Assembly (NCBI GenBank): GCA_022376925.1
Contig: JAIOJX010000026.1
Location: forward strand, 257,835,830-257,899,829
DNA: 64,000 nt
Source: Tragulus kanchil
Lineage: Eukaryota; Chordata; Mammalia; Artiodactyla; Tragulidae
Reading direction: 5' to 3'
How positions within the stretch are numbered: position 1 is the stretch's first letter; every line of letters starts with the position of its first letter. The position numbers and the translations under genes were made by a program. The notes beneath the pieces are model-generated. The model saw nothing but the letters and a program-made list of their open reading frames with translations. It had not been told where the DNA came from and did no database searches. Shown one piece after another: positions 34,622 to 47,532 of this stretch.

Positions 34622-34764
34622 ACATGTATCAGATGTGTCTAAGTGCTGAGAACATAGAAATTAGCAGTACAGTTGAGGTATGTTATGGTGCTTACAGTCT
34701 AATGAGAGAAAAAAAGATAATAAACACAAAATATACACATTATAATTTCATATATCTTAAGTGA

Positions 34765-35151
34765 TGTTATGAGCTGAATTGTATCCCCCCAGAATTCACA
34801 GGTCGAAGCCCTAATCACAGTACCTCAGAATGTGATTGTATTTGAAGACTATGCCTTTAAAGAGGTAATTAAGTTAAAATGAGACCCTTAGAGTAGACTG
34901 TAATCCAATCTGCTGGTGTCCTTATAAGAAGAGAGGTAAGGACACATGGAGAATCTCATGCTCCTGCATGTGCACAGAGGGATGACCGTTTGAAGAGACA
35001 GCAGGAGGGTAACCATCTGCAAGCCAAAGAGAGGCCTTAGAGAAGACCAACTATGCTTGGACTTTCAGTCTCCTGAACTATGAGAAAATTTCTAATTCTT
35101 TAGCCACCTGATCTGTTGCAGTTTTTATGGCAGCCCCAAAACACTAATACA
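34765..35151 (+). mobile_element. MLT1A LTR, duplicate display
   Basis: Second display of 33655-34042, one base shorter in a G-run. It is not an independent LTR insertion, because flanking L2 and L1 sequence is copied too. Confidence 0.9.
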
Positions 35152-35226
35152 GGTGCTGAAATGAAAATTTAAAAAATTAAATAGTAACTGGGAGACTGTT
35201 GGTGGTCAAAGAAAGAAACTTCTTTT

Positions 35227-36290
35227 GGTTATTGAGCTATAGCTGATTTACGATATTGCGTCAGTTTCTGGTGTACAGTAAAGTGATTCATATAGATAGA
35301 TATTTATATATTCTTTTCCATTGTTATTATATTAAATACAGTTTCCTGTGTTACACAGTAAATCCTTGTTTTTTTTCCCTATTTTATATTTAGTAGTATG
35401 TATCTATTAATCCCATATTCCTAATTTATCCCTCCCTCTGCCTATCCTTTGACAACTATAAGTTTGTTTTCTATGTCTATGAGCCTGTTTCTGTTTTGTA
35501 AGTTTATATAGTTCTTTTATTTTCTTATATTATTATTTAGATATCACATATTACTGATATCAAATAATACTGGGCCTTGACTTACTTCACTCAGTATAAT
35601 CGTCTCTAGGTATATTCCTGTTAACTACAAATGGCATTATTTCATTCTTTTTCTTTTGATTAATATTCCACTTTGCATGTCTATGTATCTTCTTTGTCAT
35701 GGCTATTATGAATAATACTGCTATGAACACTGGAGTACATGTATCTTTTCAAATAAGAGTTTTCATATTTTCAGGATATATACCCAGGAGAAGGATTGTT
35801 GGACTACGTAGTAACTATTTTTAAGGAATGCCCATATTCTTTTCCATAGTGGCTACACCAAGTTACATTTCCATCTAAAGTGTAGGAGGGTTTCTTTTAC
35901 TCTACACCCTCTCCTGCATTTATTATTTATAGACTGATGATGCCCATTCTGACCAGTGCCTCATTGTAGTTTTGATTTGCATTTCTCTCATAATTAGCAA
36001 CTTTGAGCATATTTGCGTGTGTCTGTTGGCCATTTGTATGTCTTCTCTGGAGAAATGTCTCTTTAGGCCTTTCACCCATTTTTTCATTTGGTTGTATTTG
36101 GTGGCAGCAGGCAGGGAGTATAGAGCTGTATGGACTGTTTGTATATTTTGGAAATTAAGTCCTTGTTGGTTGTATCATTTGCAAATATTTTCTCTCATTC
36201 TGTATGTTGTCTTTTGTTTTCTTTTTTATAATTTCCTTTGCTGTGCAAGCTTATAAGTTTGATTAGGTCCCATTTGTCTATTTTTTAAAT
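35227..36290 (-). mobile_element. L1 LINE 3' end with ORF2 C-terminal region, reversed
   Basis: Reading the minus strand gives the end of L1 ORF2, then the 3' UTR. Visible plus-strand landmarks are 'cttcactcagtataatcgtc', 'cttttccatagtggctacac', 'attctgaccagtgcctcatt', 'tttgatttgcatttctctca' and 'tttcctttgctgtgcaagc'. It is 5'-truncated and full of stops. It starts in the same place as the partial copy at 34118. Confidence 0.9.
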
Positions 36291-36770
36291 AAATCAACTT
36301 TTAAACTGAGACCCAAACGATGTAAAGGAATCAACCATATAAATATCTGAGGATGTATTAATAAGTTCCTAGAAGAAAAAAACATCTAATGCAAAGACTC
36401 ATTTTGTCATAAATGCAATAAGCAGAAAGTCAAACAGGCACATAGTCATTGTTATCATTAAAAAATTATTTACTTAGTGACTCATTGATGGTGCTATGGA
36501 AGGCTTACAGAGCACAAGTATAAAATGAAATAATTGGCCATTAATAATGTTGTAGTGACTATTTCATTGTACATATGCTTGTCATTGACTAGTCTCAAAA
36601 TAAATTTACAGTTTCAGTTACAAATTTAAGGAATTTATTAGCTATGAGCCAAATATTGACTTTGCTCTATAACCACTAGTACCCTAATCTTACACAAATA
36701 GTTTTTGACTATAGCAACAAGCTCTTTGGGGTATGATAGCAACAAAATTACAGCTTGTTTCTAACTGAGT
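36291..36770. other. Unique DNA with possible L2 scrap
   Basis: The text 'gagacccaaacgatgtaaag' near 36307-36326 resembles a word of the L2 3' region in reverse. The rest is unrecognised. Confidence 0.4.
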
Positions 36771-36781
36771 CTTATCTTCTT

Positions 36782-37056
36782 CTTCTTTTTTTTTTTTTTT
36801 TTTTTTTTTTGGCCACTTCTATTGATCTTTCATTGATTTGTTCTCGTCCATCTTTGTTCTTCAGCCAGGTGGGCCTCCCGTTGTGCTGGCTTCTCTTGCC
36901 TGGGTGCATGCACTCCAGAGTCCAAGCTTGGTAGTTGGGCACATTGGTCCAGCCAGTCCACGGCATGCGGGACCTTCCCAGGCCAGGAATCGAACCAGCA
37001 CCTCTTGCACTGCAAGGTGGTGTCCTTACCCACTGGACCACCAGGGAAGCCCTAGC
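36782..37056 (-). mobile_element. CHR-type SINE with perfect target-site duplication
   Basis: A long T-run (about 36785-36810) marks the A-tail. The head 'ggcttccctggtggtcc' is at the right. A perfect 11-bp duplication, 'cttatcttctt', flanks the insert at 36771-36781 and 37057-37067. Its body shares the 'gtagttgggcacattggtcc' variant with other local copies. The long tail suggests a relatively young insertion. Confidence 0.95.
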
Positions 37057-37067
37057 CTTATCTTCTT

Positions 37068-39797
37068 AAATGAGCTTTTTATAGCATAGTCATTCGATAC
37101 CTAAGAATGTAAGATATTAAATGGTTTCATGTTTTCTCAAGAATATAGTGAAAATGATTATCATTTTGTGTTCTATTTTTGCCAGATATCAACCTGAATT
37201 TCACATCATGACTTTTTCAAAGGCAACTGTAGTATGTAAGAGCATCCTGTTAGTTCTTACTATCATTTTTTTGTTGTTGTTGTTACCAATGCTTCCTTTG
37301 AAATTCTAGAATTCTTTACAGATAAAAATTATTAGACAATACTTTACACATGATCAGAATTGGCATGCCTCTTATCATTGTACTGTGACAGACTTGAGCA
37401 AAGGAAAACAAGCTGTCATTTAGTCAGTACTAATATAAACAAGCATCTTATTTAAAAAGGAATAAAAACGGCCACAGGAAATGCATTTGTTAACATGAGA
37501 AAAAAGTTGCAAGAGCCAAATTCAGATTAGTAACGAAATTCCCAAGTGGGAGGGGAAAAGGGTCATATTAGATTACTTGGCCACAGCTCTTTAATGACTA
37601 AGAGCAATTTTGAAAATATGACACATAGGCTAGAAAATTCTATATATTTTATGCACTTTTCTTTAACATTTTCACTGTTGCATGTTTTTATACATTTTGC
37701 CTCTTATGTCAAAGGGAACATTTCTAATTTATACCTCACATGGTTTTGTTTCAAAAGATTAAAATACCAACTCCAAGCAGCACTAGCTCAATTTAAATCC
37801 CATTTGGTGTTCCCAGTATAGTTTTTGTATCATGTAAAAAAGCCATCATAATTTGCATCCCATCAACTATTCCCTTAACTCTAAAGAGCTATCATGCCAC
37901 TCCTAGACTAGGTCTCTAGGGCTGAAGCCTGTTCTATCACTCCTACGCTAGATCTATTTGGTAGTAAAATCAGGGTTACTAGCCTAGTGCCCCTTACCTG
38001 GGGAAAAAAAAACAAAACAAAACTCTGTATTAACCCTGTCTTCACTCTTCTCAGAAAACTGATAATAAATTTTGTCCTTTTACTCTCTGCTCTTTTTAAT
38101 TTCTGGCATTCATAAAGTTGTTAGACCTGCCTCTCCAGCTCTTTCCTGGAAATACTAGAGCTGACATGCTGTTGTAATATTCTTTTTTTTTTTTGGCAAT
38201 CTATCTGCTTTGGGCAGTTTCACTCCTTTCAGTCAATATTTTTCAAATTACCAAAAGCTATCTCTCAACATGTTCCTACAAATTTCATCTCTCTCCATCT
38301 GTTTTATTTCTAAGTCTTTTCTTCTTTACCAGCCCACCTATTTCACCTGTAAATGGACTCTTGGACTCTTAATAATTTTCTCTATTTTTTTTTTTTGGTT
38401 TTTCTGAGTTACCTTCTGAGGTGTTTCCACATCTGTAACTTACATCATAATAGCTTTACTGACTTACCCAAAATTATGCTGAAAAGTATAACCTTTGAAA
38501 ATTATGAATAATACCAGTGAATTAGAGAAGTTTTATGGGATCAAAACTGAGTTATTTAATAAAATTGGGCATCTGGTAACCTTAGCATAAAGCATTATTT
38601 TTAGTTCTTTCTGCTCAGTATCTATTCATAACCATAATATTAACTTTTAAAGTATTGAAATGAAAAATTGAATGATTACTTATTTATAATATGTCTACAA
38701 TGTTCTAATCATCTAGTTGGAATGAATTATAGTATTGAATCCCTATTTGTTAGCTCATTTCTTATGGCATTTAGAAAACATGACTGCTGTCTTACACTGA
38801 TGGAAACCAATAGTATCCATCACCTGGCTCTACTACATAAGACCCATCAGCTAATATAATCATATTTTCTTCTTATATTACTAACTCTGTCATTGTTTTA
38901 CCTGCCCTTAATGAAAGAGATTTCCCAACTGAAATAATGTCATGTGCTATGGAGAATGCTTTCAATTACACTGACAACAACTGCTCTATTTTAGGAGAGA
39001 ATTTTAAAAATGCATTTTTAAAGTATCCTCACAAGTGGAATACAATCTTCAGAAACTGTGATGTCAGAACTTGAAATATATGAACAGATTTTCCTGACAT
39101 CCACCTTTTTCTAAATATAGAATAATAATGTCATCTATGGCCCAGATTTATTTCTCTAACATGGTTAAATTTAAAAACTCAATGGGGAAACATCTAAAAA
39201 CCCGCACAGCAATCTTTGTTTTCAACCAAGGAAACCTAGAGGTCTGTGCTAGAACTATTAAGATGAATCTAACTGAAGATACTGTACTGAGACTCTCATC
39301 AATTTATAATGATTTAACACTATAGATACAGGTATAGACACTAACTGTTCTATAAATAGCAATGCTTTCTTGTTAAGAGAGATGCTTTCTAATGAATGCT
39401 GGATTTAATAAGAATTTATTCTTTCATTTGACATTTGTCCCCTTAAGGATCTAGCAGAAAGATAGCTTAATACTAATGCAAAAGCTTAAGCCTTGACTAT
39501 TACATTAGGCTGGCAAATGATTCTCTTAAAGTTTCTCACTTTGAAATTTCCATAAAATTCACATAAACTATAGTTTCCTCACTTGTATTAATATTTAATA
39601 TTTGGATCCACTTTATAGATTTTAGTTTGTTTTTGATAAATTCTGTAACATGTAGAAGTTCTGATGCAATTAAACCATGTTTCTTAGGATTTGATATAAT
39701 TTCTGATATCTTTTACCAAAACTGACCTGTCTATATGCTTATAGCACTAAGATAAGTCTCAGTTTCCATGAAGAACTATAGAGTCAGTCTAGTGACT
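37068..39797. other. Unique noncoding DNA, 2.7 kb
   Basis: I recognise no gene, RNA or named repeat. T-runs lie at about 38184-38194 and 38389-38397. The text is AT-rich, with open frames only of chance length. Confidence 0.45.
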
Positions 39798-40250
39798 TTG
39801 ACAATGAAATATTATTTAGTCATAAAAAGAAGGAAATCTTGCCTTTTGATGCAACATGGATGGATCACAGAGGGCATTATGGTAAGGGAAATTAGTAAGA
39901 CAGAGAAATATATTCATCGTATAATATCTATATGTGGAATCTATAAAAGTCAAACTTATAGAAGCAGAGGGTATAATAGTTGTTAGAAAGGTGGGGAAAA
40001 TGGGGAGATGTTGATCAAAGGGCTCAAACTTACACTTTTACAATGAATATGTTCTAGGGATCTAATGTACAATATAACGATTATAGCTAACAATAGTGAA
40101 GGTTGAGAGATCTTAAATGTTCTCACACCAAAAAAAGGAAAGTATGTGAGGTACTGAAAATGTTAACTAACCATGCTATGGTAATCATTTCATAATTTTA
40201 TAAGTGTAACAAATGAACATATTGCATACCTTAAACTTAAAAAATGTTCT
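39798..40250 (+). mobile_element. L1MA-type LINE 3' end
   Basis: The end of ORF2-like DNA ('gatgcaacatggatggatca') is followed by 3' UTR words: 'gtggggaaaatggggagatg', 'tctagggatctaatgtacaa', 'gctatggtaatcatttcata' and 'attgcataccttaaactt'. It is an old, diverged copy. Confidence 0.8.
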
Positions 40251-40504
40251 CAGTAACGCTGGAAAAAATCTAGTAACTTAGTCTGAATTTTGAGATCAAT
40301 GGCTATACAGTTGAGATTGGTAGAGATATTCATGAGTTATGAAAGTATTTTAAAAAGTAAACTACTTCGAGGGTTTGAAGTCATTCTTTCATCTTTGCAG
40401 GTCACTAGAAAGCTTGCAAAAATACTCCGAATTTGTTAGTAGAAATTAAGTAAAAATTATCTTTAATAGCATAAAACTAAATAGCCAATCCTAGGTGGTA
40501 ATTT

Positions 40505-41190
40505 CACTTAAACAAATGTATACTGCACATCTATTATATATGTAACCCAGTGTTATGCTAAGGATCCAGGGAAATCAAAGAAGTGAATGAGACATGGTCC
40601 TGGCTTTCAAGGTAATTTCAAGATGCTAATAAAGACAAGCATAATGCTAACTATGATTCAAGGGAGAATAAAGGTATAATCAAGGTGCATTGAGGTCAAA
40701 GAGGAAAAGTAATTAAGTCTGACTATGGCAATTAAGGAATACTTAATGAAGGAAATACTACTTAAGCTTACCTTTGAAAGATGAATGAAAACTTAAATTG
40801 GAAAGAAGGAGAATTCCAGGATGGAAGAAGAAGTAGTATAATATGGAGATAAGAGTGTGTTTGATGAATTTTAGATATGAAGATGCAAGTAGTAAAGAAC
40901 TGAATGATTTAAGGATGGGGACACATAAAGTTGACTGACCCAGGCTTTAGGAAAATACTGCAGCAGCCCTTTTGCAAATGAATTGAAAAATCAACAGATA
41001 CATTAGGGAGTACTAATAAACCACACAAAAGGTCCTGAGTCAGGGAAATATCACAGGAAATGAAAAGCAAGAATCAAGTTTAAGGCATATTCCTGCCATT
41101 GAATCCACACAACTGAATGAAAGATGTGTAGAATCCCAATGATTTTGATTGGCAGGAGTCTACAGAGTATATGTGGGAGTGAATTATATG
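40505..41190 (-). mobile_element. L2 LINE, several hundred bp
   Basis: The reverse complement of the L2 3' region begins 'ctgcacatctattatatatg', 'cagtgttatgctaaggatcc' and 'gacatggtcctggctttcaa'. It continues through 'gaaagatgaatgaaaactt' and 'gagaattccaggatgg'. It is heavily diverged and its end is approximate. Confidence 0.65.
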
Positions 41191-42080
41191 AGAGTAGACC
41201 AAAGAAGAGAAAATATTAGGCTGGATTAGGTTGATAACGGTTTATTCACTCAGGATTTGTGATGTAGTGTGTTGTCTTAAGATCTTCAGGAATGGTGTTA
41301 ATAGTCTCTTAGGTTGGCTATTCGAAGTTTAGACTCAGTTAGGGCCAATCCAGTGAGGTTAAATAACATGAATTCCCTGGCACAATGAAGAGGAAGGAAT
41401 CAAGTCTCAGAAAAATGATAATACCAGAATGGGTTTATTATGTGTAACCTGATCAGTCAGTCTTTATATTACTCAAGAGGACCCTGAGGACACACTCTTT
41501 ACCAAGACCTTAAGGAATCCTTTGATAAGGAGCACCAGAATCAGTGAACACTGAAATATGTTTCTATGTTGGTTATTCTATGTCAGAGGTGATAGTAGGG
41601 CATAGAAACAATGGAACTGCATTCCTTGATGATAGTGGAAATAATAGAATGCCAAAGAGTTAAAGGCAAATTAAGGGTCCTTATTCATTATAGACCAAGT
41701 GGACACAATTACCATAATAAGCCACAGAGTATTGATATTAATCAGAATGTTTTGTCCTCTGGGGATGTTTTGTAGCATTGACCATGGAGCCTTTAGAAAC
41801 AAAATAAACAGATAGTCAACTAGGGAACTTCTTGGCATACGTAGGGAGAAAATCTTAGGCCTGGTGGACATAAAAGCAACACGACATACAATAATGGGGA
41901 CTTATACTTATCTTGTTTCTAGATGTAAGCTACTTTGCAGACCCGGAGACCTTTATTTAAGCAGGAAGCCAGGGCCTATAAGGAATGATATTACAATAGG
42001 GTCTGAGATTCAGCATGACTCTTCCTCTACATCTGCCTCACTGGTACCTGCAGCTACTTAACAAGGATTCTGTCTAGACC
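41191..42080. other. Unassigned DNA, possibly an old retroelement
   Basis: No confident identification. Plus-strand text from 41480 to 42060 ('gaccctgaggacacactctt', 'gcagacccggagacctttat') is less AT-rich than its surroundings. It has the feel of decayed ERVL or MaLR internal sequence, but I cannot support that from memory. Open frames at 41671-41871 and 41864-42061 are short. Confidence 0.3.
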
Positions 42081-42081
42081 A

Positions 42082-42263
42082 ATAGTTCTGAAACTTACAT
42101 AAGCATTAGAATCATATTGATGGAGGACCTTTAACACAGATTCCTGATTTGAAGGATCCTACTGATTTAGCAAGTTTGGGGTGGGAAAAAAAGAATTTTT
42201 CTAACAAGTTCTCAAGTGATGTTGCTGTTACTAGTTTAGAGACCACACTATGAGAATCACTGC
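42082..42263. mobile_element. MER5-like hAT transposon, old
   Basis: Inverted-repeat-like ends are visible: 'aatagttctgaaacttacat' at the left and 'actatgagaatcactg' at the right. Inside are 'cattagaatcatattgatgg', 'acagattcctgatttg' and 'aacaagttctcaagtgatgt', typical of the short nonautonomous MER5 family. Confidence 0.75.
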
Positions 42264-44283
42264 ACTTCAGGAGGAAAGCAAATAGACCTTGTGGGGTTAT
42301 CAGATACTGTCTTTTAAATGATGCTATGACTATAGACCTGAAATAACACTAAGGTCCATTGGTCAGAGTTGGAATTTATGAAGATCTGATAATTCTGAAT
42401 TATCAGATAGCCCAAGTCCATTTTCAGAGGATGTCTGGAGAGACTTCGGACTTTGGAGTTGTTTTTTTTTTTTTTTTTTTTGTCTTTATTACAAGCCAAG
42501 AGTATATGGTAAGAGTAAGAATATTTTTCACAGAGACTTCCCTGAAAACGGAGTAAGTACTAAGGCATAATAAGGGGCAAATTGAAGCTCCTGGAATTGT
42601 CTTCCTTTACCAAGATAAACCAAAAGCAATACCTCATCTCAAGAGAATGTGCCATGCTCAATATTCAAACAATTATAGAGATGGTGAATGCTATGGTATC
42701 CACCTTTTGCTCACTTGCTATGCAAAAGTCAGATGGGTCCAATCACATCTGACATTCCCAGTGTAGTATCTTATGAAAGTGGAAAAAAAAAAAAAGACTT
42801 TGGAACTTGTTTGTACATGATGTGAATGACTTCTTAACTAAATTAGATAATAGTTCTTAACTACTGGAACAATATACTCAATTAGAAAATACTATTCGCA
42901 ATGTAATGGCTACAGATATTAAATACCTCTAAGCATAGCTGCATTATTACTTTCCTTGTGAAATCTATGCTAATTTCTGTGGTATATGTTCTCTATCCAT
43001 GGCCAGTTTTAAGCTAACAATGTGGTATCATTGAACATAAAATTGGACAGAGATGCAAAGTAACCTATTTCTGTCAACAGTTGCAATAGACATAAATCTC
43101 AATAATATATGTAATAGTAACATGTAGTAAAACAATTGAGAAATAATGGAGTTTGAATATTTACTACTTTTCCTTTAAATATAATTTATTTAATTATAAG
43201 CTTATATAGCTTAATTTTGAATAATAGCTGTTTTACAAGGACTTGTAAACTTTCAAAACTATAATATTTTATTTTCGCTAGCCAGTGCAAGCCTGCTTGG
43301 CCATATCATTGTAAAACAGCTCTGCTGTTATTTATCCGAGGATACTGTATTATCCTTTATGGTATTCTCTGCCTTGTCCACACCTTGTAAATAAATAGTT
43401 CCTTAGTTAAACCCTTCTCAAATTATCCACATAGAATGTACCATATATTTTCTGTTAAAATCTTGGTGGATAAAAGCATATGGATGTTATTTAACTGTAT
43501 AAAAATGAATGATATTTCAAGGAGTGAAAAGAAAAGAGGAGAAATTGAGGCCTAGAGCATTCCATACATGGAGATGAAGAAAGAGAAGGAAGAAACAATA
43601 AACTGAGAAGTAATAGCTTATGAAATAGAAAGAAAAACAGAATAATGTGCCCTAGGCAGAAAGAAAAGAAAGTATTTTAGTAAGGAAGCAATGATCAACT
43701 CTGGAAAATGCTTAGATGTCAGGTTAACATTAGAACTGATAACTGAACACTGACTTTGGCAAGACAGATTGTTGCTAACCTTGATATGTGTGCTTTTATT
43801 AGAGTCGTGAGGATAAAAATATTATTATGGCAAGTTAAGAATGAAAAATGACTAAGTAGTGACAGCAAGTATAGGAACTTTTATGGTGAGTTTTTCTACT
43901 AAGGGGAGGAAGAGTAAAGATAATTTTAGCTGGTGGGGGATCTGGAACTGATCATGAAGTGTAACATGAAGACAGAAATACATGGAGATGAAGACAAATA
44001 GGTTGACATATAGAACTGGTGGGTTTTGATGTGATTCTGTTCTGGTTGCTTCTGTATTCTCAGATAAATATTAAATAACATCATTGGTTGAGAGTGAATA
44101 AGAATGGGGCATTTAAGGCTTAAGGAGTGAGAGATGTGAAATAACTGTCACTGTTTCTGATTTTGTGTTATCTTACTGAGAGAGCACAAATAGAACACAC
44201 AAATGTAGTAGGAGTGCAATGACAGGGTAGGGAGAATAAAACCTCTGCATGTTCAGCCTTCTGCTAAGTATTTGGCATACATT
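42264..44283. other. Unique noncoding DNA, 2 kb
   Basis: A T20 run lies at about 42462-42481 and an A-run at 42783-42795. No gene or confidently named repeat is seen. The last 400 bases may be eroded L2. Confidence 0.4.
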
Positions 44284-44284
44284 A

Positions 44285-45120
44285 GGAGATTGATTTATTT
44301 ATTCACAAATATTTATCTAGTGCCTACTATTCTAGGAAACACAAATATAGCAATGGACAAAGTGGAAAAAAAATCCTGCCTCGTTTTTGATATGTTAGAG
44401 CAGAGATTGGCAAACTTTCTGAAAAGAAGCAGATAGTACATATTGTAAGCTTTGTTAGCCAAGTGGTCTTTGTTGTAACTATTCGACTATATCATTGTAG
44501 CACAAAACAAACAGATAAGTTTTAGATAATTTATAAAAGAATGGACTGGGCTATGTTTCAATAATACCTTACAAAAAGAGGTGGCAGGCTAGATTTGGCC
44601 CCTGGGCCATTGTTTGCCTGGCTTTATGTTAGAGGATGGCTGGTGATATGAAGACAAAGCACAGAAGAGGACGGGGAGTACTTGAGTGAAGGGGTTCTGT
44701 TTTAAATGTGATGAACAGCTTAAATCGTGCTGAGAAGGTAACACTGAAGCCAAGGCTAGGAGAAAGTGAAGGACTAAGCCTTGTAGGTGGGTGTTCCAAG
44801 AAGAGACTGACAGTGTAAAAATTCTTCAGCCAGAGCATATTTTGTGTTTGTACAGAATCAAGGAGGCTGAGCAGAATGAGTGAAAAGAACTAGAACTAGG
44901 TAGGTTAGGATTTAAGAGGGAGGAGGATCATTCAGGGCCTTGTCGACTGCTGTGAGGACTCTGAGTGAAATGGGAGTATCAGTAGTGGTTTTGATCAGGG
45001 AACTGACACAATTTGACTTACAGGATTATACAGTTGCTTTATTGAGACAGAAGGGGGCAAGGCTGGAGTTACACATAATTTTAAATGAATAAATGAGTGA
45101 ACGAGTGGACAAACGTGAAC
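44285..45120 (-). mobile_element. L2 LINE interrupted by a hAT element
   Basis: The reverse-complement L2 3' end starts 'tttatttattcacaaatatt', 'ctagtgcctactattctagg' and 'gcaatggacaaagtgg'. After the hAT insertion it seems to resume with 'cttaaatcgtgctgagaagg', 'tcattcagggccttgtcgac' and 'gatcagggaactgacacaat'. It is shown again at about 45363-46198. Confidence 0.65.
44401..44622 (+). mobile_element. Nonautonomous hAT transposon
   Basis: The left end is 'cagagattggcaaactttct' and the right end 'ccattgtttgcctggc', which is an imperfect inverted partner. Inner words are 'aggctagatttggcccctgg' and 'ttgtaactattcgactatat'. This is a well-known mammalian hAT family whose exact name I leave open. 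It is shown again at about 45479-45700. Confidence 0.8.
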
Positions 45121-46446
45121 AAAAGTGGTAACGTGTACCACTCAGTTGACTATTAGAGACTGGAAATATCAACTGGGGGAGTCAGTGGAGGAGATAATAG
45201 AAACCAGAAGTAGGTAGATAAGAAATGAGGGGAAAATTCGAATAGAACTTTAAACAAACAGATTAGAGACTGACAGAGAAAGGAATTAGTGAAGGTGATA
45301 GAAAAGAAGTAATGAAAGAGATATATGCTTGGCATTTACTATATTTGTCATGTCCTGGAGAAGGAGATTGATTTATTTATTCACAAATATTTATCTAGTG
45401 CCTACTATTCTAGGAAACACAAATATAGCAATGGACAAAGTGGAAAAAAAATCCTGCCTCGTTTTTGATATGTTAGAGCAGAGATTGGCAAACTTTCTGA
45501 AAAGAAGCAGATAGTACATATTGTAAGCTTTGTTAGCCAAGTGGTCTTTGTTGTAACTATTCGACTATATCATTGTAGCACAAAACAAACAGATAAGTTT
45601 TAGATAATTTATAAAAGAATGGACTGGGCTATGTTTCAATAATACCTTACAAAAAGAGGTGGCAGGCTAGATTTGGCCCCTGGGCCATTGTTTGCCTGGC
45701 TTTATGTTAGAGGATGGCTGGTGATATGAAGACAAAGCACAGAAGAGGACGGGGAGTACTTGAGTGAAGGGGTTCTGTTTTAAATGTGATGAACAGCTTA
45801 AATCGTGCTGAGAAGGTAACACTGAAGCCAAGGCTAGGAGAAAGTGAAGGACTAAGCCTTGTAGGTGGGTGTTCCAAGAAGAGACTGACAGTGTAAAAAT
45901 TCTTCAGCCAGAGCATATTTTGTGTTTGTACAGAATCAAGGAGGCTGAGCAGAATGAGTGAAAAGAACTAGAACTAGGTAGGTTAGGATTTAAGAGGGAG
46001 GAGGATCATTCAGGGCCTTGTCGACTGCTGTGAGGACTCTGAGTGAAATGGGAGTATCAGTAGTGGTTTTGATCAGGGAACTGACACAATTTGACTTACA
46101 GGATTATACAGTTGCTTTATTGAGACAGAAGGGGGCAAGGCTGGAGTTACACATAATTTTAAATGAATAAATGAGTGAACGAGTGGACAAACGTGAACAA
46201 AAGTGGTAACGTGTACCACTCAGTTGACTATTAGAGACTGGAAATATCAACTGGGGGAGTCAGTGGAGGAGATAATAGAAACCAGAAGTAGGTAGATAAG
46301 AAATGAGGGGAAAATTCGAATAGAACTTTAAACAAACAGATTAGAGACTGACAGAGAAAGGAATTAGTGAAGGTGATAGAAAAGAAGTAATGAAAGAGAT
46401 ATATGCTTGGCATTTACTATATTTGTCATGTCCTGGAGAAGGAGAT

Positions 46447-47166
46447 CCAGTAGATGATGGGCTAACTTCAAAGTTTTTCTATTTGATAAAACTTAAATAA
46501 ATTTGTTAATGAATAGATAGAAAAAGATAGGATACCTTAGATAAAAGATAAAAATAGTAGTAGAAAGCTATAGGCCTCAGAGGAGTTAACATTTTTCTAT
46601 AGCTTACTTCATATGACTAAGCTGACAAATTAATTTCATTATGAGTGTAATATCCACTTACACAATTCATTTGTTCATCAATGTTTATTGGCCACTTATA
46701 TTTGCTAATCACTGTACTGGAGACTGATCCATTCATTGAACACATTCTGCTGGAAATCAGTAATCACACTGACACACAATGTTACTCATCAATACATAAG
46801 AAATTCTGGAAATTCTAAGAAAGTTAAGTCAACATGTAACTGATCAAAATAAAAATGTTAAATAAACTATCACTAGTTTCTTGCATTTCTGTAGTACTTT
46901 GTCTTCTTGGGTACCGCAGTCTTTCCAAATATTAACAAAGGATTTGTAGGTAAAATACTCTGTATAATGAAGCCAGAAAGTTAAAAGCAGAGGTGAAACA
47001 AAAAGTGAAGTAGGAATGCTTATTAGAGTGGAAGAAATTAAATTCAGGTCATATAATATCTCAGCTCTATTTACTTATTTATACACTCTAGGAAGTATCT
47101 TATTTTAAGAAATGTATATAAAAACTTGTAATTTTTGATAAGAAATTAAATGTTTTGATGTTTCTT
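46447..47166. other. Unique DNA with a possible L2 scrap
   Basis: About 46672-46735 reads like a reverse L2 3' end ('ttcatttgttcatcaatgtt', 'gctaatcactgtactggaga'). The rest is unrecognised. Confidence 0.4.
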
Positions 47167-47315
47167 GAGCTATTTAAAATCCTAAAAGATGATGCTTTTA
47201 AAGTGTTGTACTCCTCATGCCAGCAAATTTGGGAAACTCAACAGTGACTACAGGACTGTAAAAGATCAGTTTCTACTCTAATCCCAAAGAATGGCAATGC
47301 AAAAGAATGTTCAAA

Positions 47316-47532
47316 GTGAAACTGAAAAAGATTGTCGCTCAGTCATGTTGGACTCTTTACAATCCCATGGACTGCAGCCTATCAGCTTCCTCTGTCCATG
47401 GGATTTTTCAGGCAAGGATACTGAAATGGGCTGCCATTCCCTTCTCTAGGGTATCTTCCCAACCCAGGAATTAAACCTGCGTCTCCTGCACTGCAGGTGA
47501 AGTTTTCATCATATGAGCTACTGGGGAAGCCC
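47316..47532 (-). mobile_element. Bov-tA SINE nested in BovB
   Basis: In reverse complement it has the Bov-tA head 'gggcttccccagtagctcat', then 'tgcagtgcaggagacgc', 'aacccatttc'-like A-part words and the 3' 'gacaatctttttcagttt'. BovB coding DNA resumes directly at 47533 ('aaactactatacaattgtg'). Confidence 0.92.

Larger units (their letters stand above)
33528..35730. repeat. Tandem duplication 11: period about 1110 bp
   Basis: 33528-34621 is repeated at 34638-35730. A 16-base filler containing 'catgtatcagatgtg' separates them. One G is lost in a GGG run in the second copy. The unit carries an L2 end, a whole MLT1A LTR and the start of an L1. Confidence 0.95.
44284..46446. repeat. Tandem duplication 12: period 1078 bp, 7-bp microhomology
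   Basis: 44284-45368 is repeated at 45362-46446. The join falls in 'aggagat', which is present at the start of the unit (44284-44290) and at its end (46440-46446). The two displays appear base-identical. The unit carries L2 and hAT sequence. Confidence 0.95.

Noticed and set aside
41480..42060. Endogenous retrovirus internal region
   Set aside because: Composition and some words are suggestive, but I cannot match any conserved retroviral motif, so it is left as unassigned.
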